Notes under the pieces: model-generated
Told to the model about the DNA's origin: nothing
Databases searched by the model: none
Seen by the model: only the letters and a program-made list of their open reading frames with translations
In this document: in pieces, positions 7,702 through 13,682 of the stretch
How the letters are laid out: each line of letters starts with the position of its first letter
Position numbering within the stretch: the stretch's first letter is position 1
Made by a program: the position numbers and the translations under genes
Assembly: GCA_020850915.1 (NCBI GenBank)
Contig: JADZDV010000213.1
Coordinates: 1-16,379, forward strand
Direction: 5' to 3'
Length of the DNA: 16,379 bases
Source: Chloroflexota bacterium
GTDB lineage: Bacteria; Chloroflexota; UBA6077; JADZDV01

Positions 7702-7707
7702 TAGAAT
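7702..7707 (+). promoter_or_regulatory. -10 element before the flippase-like gene
   Basis: TAGAAT in GGGTAGAATGG overlaps the upstream in-frame ATG at 7706. As a -10 it would start transcription near 7714, leaving ATG 7730 as the first usable start. The -35 region (GTTCGG at 7679-7684) is poor. Confidence 0.45.
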
Positions 7708-7729
7708 GGCGACGCTTCAAGACATCGAC

Positions 7730-8725
7730 ATGGATCACTCCCCTCCGTCCGCGGGCACGACGACCATCCGCACAGGCTCTGACGGCAAGCCGCGCTGGCG
7801 GAGGCTGGCCCACTGGGCCGTCTACCTCATCCTGGCCGTGGCCGCGGTCTGGGTGCTTCAGAGCGGCATCCGCGAGATCCAGACGTACGAGTGGCAGCAC
7901 GACCTGCCCGCTCTTGCCCTGGCCTTCGGGTTCTGGATGCTCACGACCATCGGCGCGGCATGCTGCTGGCTGGTGGTCATGCGAACCTTCGGCATCCGCC
8001 TGCCGGTTGGCCACACGCTGAAGGTCTTCTGCACGTCGAACCTGGGCAAGTACCTGCCGGGGAAGGTGCTGCACGTCGCCGCTCGGCTGTACCTGGTGCA
8101 GGAGGCCGGGGTTGCGATCAGGACCGGCACTTCGAGCATCCTGCTGGACGTCCTGCTGTACATCGGCGCCGGGATGACGTTCGCGGCGCTCGCCCTGCCG
8201 GCCGCGCTGCCAACCCTGATCTCGCGCTTTGGCCTGCCGGTGCAACTGGGCGCGTACTGGCCGGTCGTCATGTCGATCGCGGCAATCGCGTTTCTCGCCG
8301 GACTGGTGGTCCTCCACCCGCGCGTGCTCAACGGCATGCTCCGGGTTGTCGGCCGAAAGGTCTCCCGCTTTCGTGGTGTCAGGATGGACCTCGCCTACGG
8401 GACGGTGCTGAGGATCTTCAGTCTCTATCTGCTGCTCTGGGTAGCGATGGCCGCCGCGGTCTACACCACCGTCAGGGTGGTGTATCCGGTCGAGATCACG
8501 GCCGCCCCGCTGCTCGGGGCGGTGTTTGCGCTGGCATACATCGTCGGTTTGGTCCTGCCAACGCCGGCCGGCGTGGGGCCGCGGGAAGGGATCTTCATCG
8601 CGTTGCTCGGCGCGGTCGGCGTGGATTTCGCCCCGGCACTCGTGGCCAGCATTCTGGCGCGGCTGCTCCAGGTCGGCGCCGAGGCGACCTGCGCCGGCGC
8701 ACTGAGCCTTCTGTTCCGCGACTGA
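7730..8725 (+). CDS. Lysylphosphatidylglycerol synthase TM-domain (UPF0104) / flippase-like protein
   Basis: This membrane protein of about 331 residues has roughly eight hydrophobic segments. It carries the two hallmarks of the LPG_synthase_TM family (PF03706): NLGKYLPGKVLHVAARLYL in the first third and PTPAGVGPREGIFIALLG near the C-terminus. It lacks the soluble aminoacyl-transfer domain of MprF, so lipid lysinylation is unlikely. Stand-alone members are thought to move lipids or lipid-linked sugars across the membrane and are frequent next to glycosyltransferases, as here. ATG 7706 is in frame but overlaps a TAGAAT element, so ATG 7730 is chosen; neither has a clear ribosome site. The gene lies 80 bases after the GT39 gene on the same strand and could be transcribed with it or from its own promoter. 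Confidence 0.82.
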   Translation: MDHSPPSAGTTTIRTGSDGKPRWRRLAHWAVYLILAVAAVWVLQSGIREIQTYEWQHDLPALALAFGFWMLTTIGAACCWLVVMRTFGIRLPVGHTLKVFCTSNLGKYLPGKVLHVAARLYLVQEAGVAIRTGTSSILLDVLLYIGAGMTFAALALPAALPTLISRFGLPVQLGAYWPVVMSIAAIAFLAGLVVLHPRVLNGMLRVVGRKVSRFRGVRMDLAYGTVLRIFSLYLLLWVAMAAAVYTTVRVVYPVEITAAPLLGAVFALAYIVGLVLPTPAGVGPREGIFIALLGAVGVDFAPALVASILARLLQVGAEATCAGALSLLFRD

Positions 8726-8739
8726 CGCGCATCTCGGAG

Positions 8740-8814
8740 CTAAACCAAAGCCAAGGTGGGATCCACATGGTTGTGCGAGCAGTGTCCGAGGGTTTCACCG
8801 CAGCTTTGGTTTAG
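8740..8814. terminator. 12-bp perfect inverted repeat between convergent genes
   Basis: CTAAACCAAAGC (8740-8751) and GCTTTGGTTTAG (8803-8814) are perfect inverted copies separated by 51 bases. They lie between the stops of the flippase-like gene and the convergent DUF192 gene, and the right arm includes the DUF192 TAA. A shorter GTGG-GAT-CCAC palindrome sits in the loop. This could be a bidirectional terminator or a tiny inverted-repeat element. There is no T-run, and the loop is long for an intrinsic terminator. Confidence 0.45.
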
Positions 8815-9284
8815 ACGAAACAGAGAACGATCTTGTCGCCCTCGCGGACCCCGGCCGCGTCAAACCAGCCCTGGTTGGTCTCGAGCGCGTAGCGGTACGG
8901 GCGAGCGGACTGGTGGATATCGTCGGTCCGCGGCTGCATGTCCCTGATCGTGATGATCGTGCCGTCGTTGTCGATGAAGGCGATGCTCAGCGGCAGGAAG
9001 GTGTTCCGCATCCAGTAGCCTTCGTTCGAATCGGCGGTGTAGACGAACAGCATTCCGGCGTCAAAGTCCATCTTCGCGCGGTACATCAGTCCGACCTCCC
9101 GCTCAGCGGGGGTTCGGGCTAGCTCGAGGCGGAGGTGGGGCAGGCCGGGAATCTGGACCTCCGCGTAGGGGTTTGCCGAGCAATCGACGCCCGTGTCCTG
9201 GGCATTGCCGGTCTTCAGATTGGGAACGAGCAGCACCGCGGCGGCGGCGACGAGCAGGAAGGAACCGATCAGTCGGGCAATCAT
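8811..9284 (-). CDS. DUF192 family exported protein
   Basis: A 157-residue protein with an N-terminal hydrophobic helix (residues 3-21, LIGSFLLVAAAAVLLV), so it is secreted or membrane-anchored. It then shows the full DUF192 pattern: LARTPAEREVGLMYR, GMLFVY, YWMRNTFLPLSIAFID, then MQP and YALETNQGWFDAAGVREGDKI. Structures of DUF192 proteins show a small beta-rich fold, and the biochemical function is not established. ATG 9284 is preferred over upstream in-frame starts because it places the signal helix at the terminus and conservation begins there. The gene is single, convergent with the flippase-like gene and divergent from the DUF5131 gene. Confidence 0.88.
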   Translation of the reverse strand: MIARLIGSFLLVAAAAVLLVPNLKTGNAQDTGVDCSANPYAEVQIPGLPHLRLELARTPAEREVGLMYRAKMDFDAGMLFVYTADSNEGYWMRNTFLPLSIAFIDNDGTIITIRDMQPRTDDIHQSARPYRYALETNQGWFDAAGVREGDKIVLCFV

Positions 9285-9395
9285 GGTGATGGTGTACACC
9301 CGGGATGGATGGGATAGCAAAGCAACGAACGAGACGGAGGGCTGGTGGCAGGCACCCACCCGAAAGGGCCGTCGGCGTAGCATGTCGGCGTAACA

Positions 9396-9424
9396 TTGAC
9401 AATCCAGAACAAAGGTTCTATCCT
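9396..9424 (+). promoter_or_regulatory. Sigma-70 promoter firing at the DUF5131 start codon
   Basis: TTGACA (9396-9401), a 17-base spacer, then TATCCT (9419-9424). The expected start, 7 bases past the -10, is 9431, which is the A of the DUF5131 ATG. The mRNA should therefore be leaderless or nearly so. Confidence 0.75.
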
Positions 9425-9430
9425 GGAGCC

Positions 9431-10189
9431 ATGAGCGATAGGTCGGCTATTGAATGGACCGACGCCACATGGAACCCTGTGACGGGCTGCACTCAGGTCA
9501 GCCCCGGGTGCGATCATTGTTACGCGCTTAGATTCGCGGAGCGGTTCCGCGGTGTCCCGGACCACCCCTACGAGCAAGGGTTCGACATCCGATTGTGGCG
9601 TTCGAGGCTTCGTCTGCCCCTGCAGTGGAAAGAGCCCAGGCGGATTTTCGTCAACTCGATGTCCGACCTTTTTCACAAGGCGATCCCGGCGGCGTACATC
9701 CGGGACGTGTTTGACACGATGGTTCAGGCAGACTGGCACATATACCAGGTTCTGACGAAACGTCCGAAACGGATGGCCGAGCTCGCCGACCAGCTACCCT
9801 GGCCTCCCCACATCTGGGCGGGAACGAGTGTCGAGCTTGACCGTCTTGCGTGGCGGGCAAATGTATACCTTCGCCGCGTGCCTGCCGCGATTCGTTTTGT
9901 CAGTGCAGAACCGTTGCTGGGCGCTCTTCCTTCCCTTCAACTGGATCATTTGCACTGGTTGATCACGGGTGGAGAGAGCGGCCCAGGTCATCGAATGTGC
10001 GATCCCGCATGGGTACGCGACCTTCGTGACCGGTGCGCCGCGGAGCAGGTTGCCTTCTTTCACAAGCAGTGGGGAGGGCGAACGCCGAAGGCAGGAGGCC
10101 GGCTGCTCGACGGTCGGACGTGGGACGGAATTCCACTCCCTGACCCGGCCAGCGGCCGTAACTTTCCTCTTGACCTTGCCGCGGTCTGA
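9431..10189 (+). CDS. DUF5131 / phage Gp37-Gp68 family three-Cys-motif protein
   Basis: A 252-residue protein with the family's N-terminal signature: WNPVTGCTQVSPGCDHCYA supplies C20, C27 and C30 (CX6CX2C), resembling a radical-SAM-like cluster site. Downstream family blocks are present: IFVNSMSDLFH (72-82), WAGTSVE (129-135), FVSAEPLLG (156-164), WLITGGESG (176-184) and the terminal FFHKQWGG (209-216). All are consistent with a TIM-barrel radical-SAM relative; no reaction has been firmly assigned as far as I know. The ATG at 9431 is chosen because the family begins with MSxxSxIEWTDATWNP and a consensus promoter ends 6 bases before it; the in-frame extension back to 9305 crosses that promoter. 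TcmP follows after 5 bases. Codon use is less GC-biased than in flanking genes, suggesting transfer. Confidence 0.9.
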   Translation: MSDRSAIEWTDATWNPVTGCTQVSPGCDHCYALRFAERFRGVPDHPYEQGFDIRLWRSRLRLPLQWKEPRRIFVNSMSDLFHKAIPAAYIRDVFDTMVQADWHIYQVLTKRPKRMAELADQLPWPPHIWAGTSVELDRLAWRANVYLRRVPAAIRFVSAEPLLGALPSLQLDHLHWLITGGESGPGHRMCDPAWVRDLRDRCAAEQVAFFHKQWGGRTPKAGGRLLDGRTWDGIPLPDPASGRNFPLDLAAV

Positions 10190-10194
10190 CATTC

Positions 10195-11049
10195 TTGGCT
10201 GAGCAGCCGATCCGTCTGTGGACGAGAGACAAGCTTGAGATCCTCGGCAAGTACTTGCATGCGTACTCGACGATCATGCGCAAGCAGCGGGACGAGGAAG
10301 GCTGGCTGAAGTCATATTCGTACATCGACGCGTTCGCCAACGAAGGCCAGTATTTCGATGCCGACGCACGTGAGTATGTGGATGGCTCGCCCGGCGTGGC
10401 TTTGAAGTGCGATCCGCCCTTCGATGACTACTGGTTCATCGAGCTGCGCGCATCGCGGCTGGTGTCATTGCAGGCGAACGTAACGGCTCTCCCAAACCGC
10501 GAGCGCGCACATTTCGTGCAGGGCGACGCCAACGAGGTCTTGGCAAACACAATTACACGCCAGATTCGGCGTGAGTATTATCGTCGGGGATTCGTTTTTC
10601 TCGATCCCTACGGTCTTCAAGTCTCCTGGGACACCGCCTGCCGCCTTGCGGAAGCCAGAGCATTCGATGTCTTCGTCAACTTCCCGGTCATGGGAGTGAA
10701 CCGACTGCTGGACCGAGATCGGCTCCCGGACGAGCGGAACACTGCCGCGCTGGAACGAATCATCGGCGACTCCAGCTGGATCGAACCCATGTACGAGTCG
10801 CAACCGGACCTATTCGGAGAGACGCGTCATCAACGGGGGCGGTCACGAGCAGAGGAGATCGCGGACATTTACGTTCGCAAGCTGAAGGCGCTCTTTGGAA
10901 GGGTCAGCCGACCGGTCATCATGCGAAATTCGGCGAACGCCCCCCTTTACGCTCTTTTCCTTGCCAGCCATAACGAGACTGCAGTGAAGATCACCAACAG
11001 CATTTTTCAGACTTACGAACGGTTGGGTGGAAGGGCGCCTCGGAGATAG
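10195..11049 (+). CDS. tcmP: Three-Cys-motif partner protein TcmP
   Basis: A 284-residue protein matching TcmP, the obligate neighbour of three-Cys-motif (Gp37/Gp68) proteins. It has a methyltransferase-like Rossmann layout: LWTRDKLEILGKYLHAY (8-24), YIDAFANEG (43-51) as the glycine-rich loop, WFIELRASR (80-88) with an acidic strand end, FVQGDANEVL (107-116), FVFLDPYGLQVSW (133-145) and NFPVMGVNRLL (162-172). The C-terminal APLYALFLASHNETAVKI (249-266) is also family-typical. Whether it still binds SAM or methylates anything is unknown. The only plausible start is TTG 10195, five bases after the DUF5131 stop, implying coupled translation. Base composition is lower in GC than its neighbours and matches DUF5131, so the two likely arrived together. 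Confidence 0.87.
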   Translation: MAEQPIRLWTRDKLEILGKYLHAYSTIMRKQRDEEGWLKSYSYIDAFANEGQYFDADAREYVDGSPGVALKCDPPFDDYWFIELRASRLVSLQANVTALPNRERAHFVQGDANEVLANTITRQIRREYYRRGFVFLDPYGLQVSWDTACRLAEARAFDVFVNFPVMGVNRLLDRDRLPDERNTAALERIIGDSSWIEPMYESQPDLFGETRHQRGRSRAEEIADIYVRKLKALFGRVSRPVIMRNSANAPLYALFLASHNETAVKITNSIFQTYERLGGRAPRR

Positions 11050-11080
11050 AACTTGTACCGAGTGAGGTGAAAACGGGTGG

Positions 11081-11086
11081 TAGAAT
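11081..11086 (+). promoter_or_regulatory. -10 element for the Trm112-like gene
   Basis: TAGAAT in GGTGGTAGAATCGG, about 45 bases before the GTG start at 11131. The -35 region is not recognisable. Confidence 0.4.
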
Positions 11087-11130
11087 CGGCTGAACGCCCT
11101 GGCTTACCAGGCTCGAAGGATAGGACCACC

Positions 11131-11355
11131 GTGATCGACCCTGAGCTGCTGGAGATCCTCGTCTGCCCTGAGACGCACGCGCCGCTTATCGAGGATGGCG
11201 GCTGGCTAGTCTCGACGGACCGCGCTACGCGCCGACGCTACCGCGTGGACGACGGCCTGCCGGTCATGCTGGTGGAAGAATCCGACGTCATGGACGACGC
11301 CTCCTGGCAGGAGGCGATGCGCCGCGCCGGACGAGAGGATCTGCTGACGTCCTGA
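11131..11355 (+). CDS. Trm112/YcaR-like zinc-ribbon mini-protein
   Basis: A 74-residue protein starting IDPELLEILVCPETHAPL and continuing RYRVDDGLPVMLVEES, the pattern of bacterial Trm112-family (UPF0434/YcaR) proteins. Eukaryotic and archaeal Trm112 activates methyltransferases; bacterial roles are mostly unclear. The GTG at 11131 is chosen because family homology begins one residue later and GAAGGA (11114-11119) is a suitable ribosome site; the frame is open further upstream, across the TAGAAT element. Only one Cys (in LVCPE) remains of the usual pair of CxxC zinc knuckles, so this copy probably does not bind zinc as typical members do. It is convergent with the dehydrogenase gene. Confidence 0.8.
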   Translation: MIDPELLEILVCPETHAPLIEDGGWLVSTDRATRRRYRVDDGLPVMLVEESDVMDDASWQEAMRRAGREDLLTS

Positions 11356-11436
11356 CGGGACGGTTGTCGGGTAGGTGGTGGCCTCTCGGCGCGACTCGTT
11401 CGACGAACCGGTGTTGGAGGAAGGGTGTGCCGCGCC

Positions 11437-12426
11437 TCAGCTTCGCGGCCTCGTCTGGAGCACTCGCGGATTGAGCACGTGGTGAAGCGGGGCGGTGCCG
11501 CCGAGGAGATGGGCGATGCTTTCGCAGGCCATGGTGACCATGCGCTCGTAGGCCTCGAAGGTGCTGCCGGCCAGGTGGGGGGTTCGGACGATGTTGTCCA
11601 GGGTCGGGTCGAGGAGTGGGCTGTCAAGGGCAGGCTCGCGCTCGAAGACGTCGATGCCGGCGCCGGCGATCCAGCGCTCCTTGAGGGCGCGGTGGAGGGC
11701 GGCCTCCTGGATGAGGGGACCGCGGGCGGTGTTCACCAGGAATGCCGTTGAGTTCATCAGGCGCAGCTCTCGCTCGCCGATCAGCCCGCGGGTGGGTGGA
11801 AAGAGCGGCGCGTGGATGGAGATGAAGTCGCTCGTGGCGAGCAGCTCGTCCAGCGGCACGTAGCTGACCGCCATCTCGCGAGCGAACGCCTCGTCCTGCT
11901 GAACATCGTAGGCCAGGATGGCGACGTTGAAGCCGCGCAAGCGGCGGGCCAGCTTCTTGCCGATCGTGCCGAGGCCGATGATGCCGACCGTCGAGCCGTG
12001 GAACGCCGGGCCCATGAAGCGCTCCCAGCGGCCCGCGCTGAGCGCGCTGTGGCCAGCCGGAATCTGGCGCGAGACGGCCAGCATGAGGGCGACGGCGTAA
12101 TCGGCCACTGCCTCGTCGTTCGAGCCAGCCGCCGTACAGACGGCGATCCCCTGCTTCGTGGCGGCCTCGACGTCCACCGAGTCGTAGCCGACGCCGGTTC
12201 GCGAGATGACGCGCAGGCGCGTGGCCCCGGAGAGCACCTCGGCGGTGTAGACCTCATTGCCGGCCAGCACGGCGTCCATGTCGCGCAGGGCCGCTGCCAG
12301 CTCAGCCTGAGGGCTGGTCGTCGAGAAGCTATCCCAGCGCAGTTCGCAGCCCAACTCGTGCAGGCTGCCGACCGCCCGCGCGGGCACCTGCTTCGCGGCC
12401 AGTGAGGCCATCAGCACGACGCTCAC
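11437..12426 (-). CDS. D-isomer specific 2-hydroxyacid dehydrogenase
   Basis: A 329-residue NAD-dependent dehydrogenase related to phosphoglycerate dehydrogenase and glyoxylate/hydroxypyruvate reductase. The N-terminal catalytic half ends near residue 105. The Rossmann domain has GLGTIG (151-156), with D174 (AYD) as the probable adenosine-ribose ligand favouring NAD. The catalytic Arg is R235 in VNTARGPL, Glu is E264 in FEREP, and His is H284 in RTPHLAG, so the site is complete. There is no C-terminal ACT domain, unlike many serine-pathway SerA proteins. GTG 12426 begins 2 bases after the SDR stop, so the two are one operon with coupled translation. The natural 2-ketoacid substrate is not evident. 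Confidence 0.9.
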   Translation of the reverse strand: MSVVLMASLAAKQVPARAVGSLHELGCELRWDSFSTTSPQAELAAALRDMDAVLAGNEVYTAEVLSGATRLRVISRTGVGYDSVDVEAATKQGIAVCTAAGSNDEAVADYAVALMLAVSRQIPAGHSALSAGRWERFMGPAFHGSTVGIIGLGTIGKKLARRLRGFNVAILAYDVQQDEAFAREMAVSYVPLDELLATSDFISIHAPLFPPTRGLIGERELRLMNSTAFLVNTARGPLIQEAALHRALKERWIAGAGIDVFEREPALDSPLLDPTLDNIVRTPHLAGSTFEAYERMVTMACESIAHLLGGTAPLHHVLNPRVLQTRPRS

Positions 12427-12428
12427 GG

Positions 12429-13184
12429 TCAGACCATCGTAGCGCCACCGTTGACTTCGATGCAGGCACCGGTCACGAACCTACCAGAGTCCGCCGCGAG
12501 GTACAGCACCGATTCGGCGACGTCGCTGGTCTCACCCATCCGACGCAGCGGCAGCTCCGCCAGGCGCGCCTTGAGCCTGTCCGGTGGGTAGACCGAGCGG
12601 TTCATGTCGGTCAGGATCGAGCCGGGGCAGACGGCGTTCACGGTGATGCCGTACTGGCCAACCTCACGCGCGAGGGATTTCACAAACGCCAGGATGTAGC
12701 CCTTCGTGCCGGAGTAGACGGCGAAGTTGGCGCCGCCGACGTGGCCGAGCTGCGAAGACAGACAGACGATCCGGCCGGAGGCCCGCTCGATCATCGCTGG
12801 CAGGATGGCGTGGGTCAGGGTCAGGACGGCGTCCACGTTGATGGCGTTCATCCGGTGCCACTCGCTCGGTTCCTGCTCGACGAACGGCCGCACGTCCATC
12901 ACGCCGGCGTTGTTCACCAGGATGTCGATCCGGCCAAACGCCTCCAGCGCCTCGCGGCCCAGCGCCAGCGTCTCGTCCGTGCTGGCGACGTCCGCCTGGA
13001 CGATCGCCACCTGGCGGCCAAGGCGGGCCGCTTCTTCGGCAATCGAGCGCGCGTCGGACTCCGCCGAGTGGTAGTTGAGCACCAGGTCCGCGCCCTCTTC
13101 AGCGAAGCGGAGCGCCGTCGCGCGGCCAAAGCCGCGGCTGGCGCCGGTGATCAGCGCCACGCGGCCGTCGAGTCTACCGGTCAT
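12429..13184 (-). CDS. SDR-family NAD(P)-dependent oxidoreductase (FabG-like)
   Basis: A 251-residue classical short-chain dehydrogenase/reductase. It has the cofactor motif TGASRGFG (13-20), NNAG (91-94), structural N115, catalytic S143/S144 in CLSSQ, Y157 and K161 in YSGTK, and the PGSILTDM loop (187-194). All catalytic residues are present and the length is standard. Such enzymes interconvert alcohols and ketones. In this operon it could supply or remove a keto group on a compound also handled by the downstream 2-hydroxyacid dehydrogenase; sugar-acid metabolism is one possibility, but this is inference. ATG 13184 is preceded by GAGGGAG (13193-13199 on the minus strand), a good ribosome site. 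Confidence 0.9.
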   Translation of the reverse strand: MTGRLDGRVALITGASRGFGRATALRFAEEGADLVLNYHSAESDARSIAEEAARLGRQVAIVQADVASTDETLALGREALEAFGRIDILVNNAGVMDVRPFVEQEPSEWHRMNAINVDAVLTLTHAILPAMIERASGRIVCLSSQLGHVGGANFAVYSGTKGYILAFVKSLAREVGQYGITVNAVCPGSILTDMNRSVYPPDRLKARLAELPLRRMGETSDVAESVLYLAADSGRFVTGACIEVNGGATMV

Positions 13185-13199
13185 CGTTCACGACTCCCT

Positions 13200-13682
13200 C
13201 ACGTCACTTCGCGCATTCGAGCAAATGTGTGCACCATTGTAGCCAGGTCCGCCATCGTACGATTGGCGTTCGTCTGGCCCGGAAGGAGGATCACGACAGT
13301 CAAACGTGTCCGTGGCTCACGATCGACGCGCGACTGATGCGGGGGGTGGTGCTGAAGCTGTGCGAGCAGGGCGTCGCCGCACCCGACCATCAGGTCGCCG
13401 CCAGGCTGGTCTGGCACACCGAGGGAGCGCTGGTGGAGAGGGCACGACCGGCAGACCCTCCGGGGACGCATGCTGGGTCGTGCAACCGCTCTGGATGAAG
13501 GCGAGCGCCACCGCGGGGAGAACGGCCCTCCTGGCTTGTCTCGGAATCGGGCGACTGGCCAGTCGGGAACGGCTCGCGGACCGTCGACGGAGTGGCGCCC
13601 ATCGCAGTTGAGACGTCGCGGAGCGTGTCGGCTTGCTGGCTGCGTGACGCCACGGCGTAGCGCGGCTCGGTGCTGAGACGCA
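13200..13682. other. Gene-poor gap between MFS exporter and SDR operon
   Basis: About 480 bases with no gene I can name. The right part holds the operon promoter. On the minus strand an open frame of 98 codons (13390-13686) begins at the MFS stop in TGATG arrangement (ATG 13683) with MRLSTEPRYAV, vaguely like Rrf2-type regulator starts, and later TLRDVSTAMGATPSTVR, vaguely HTH-like. Conserved continuation is absent and third-position GC falls after about 40 codons. It may be a decayed regulator or chance. Confidence 0.4.
13236..13241 (-). promoter_or_regulatory. -10 element of the SDR-dehydrogenase operon
   Basis: TACAAT on the minus strand (GGCTACAATGG) lies about 52 bases before the SDR start, predicting a leader of roughly 45 bases that contains the GAGGGAG ribosome site. 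The -35 (AATCGT at 17-base spacing) is weak. Confidence 0.5.

Noticed and set aside
11398..11408. GTTCGACGAAC palindrome between the Trm112-like and dehydrogenase genes
   Set aside because: Its central loop is one base and there is no T-run, so it cannot be an intrinsic terminator; an 11-bp palindrome alone is too weak to call an operator.
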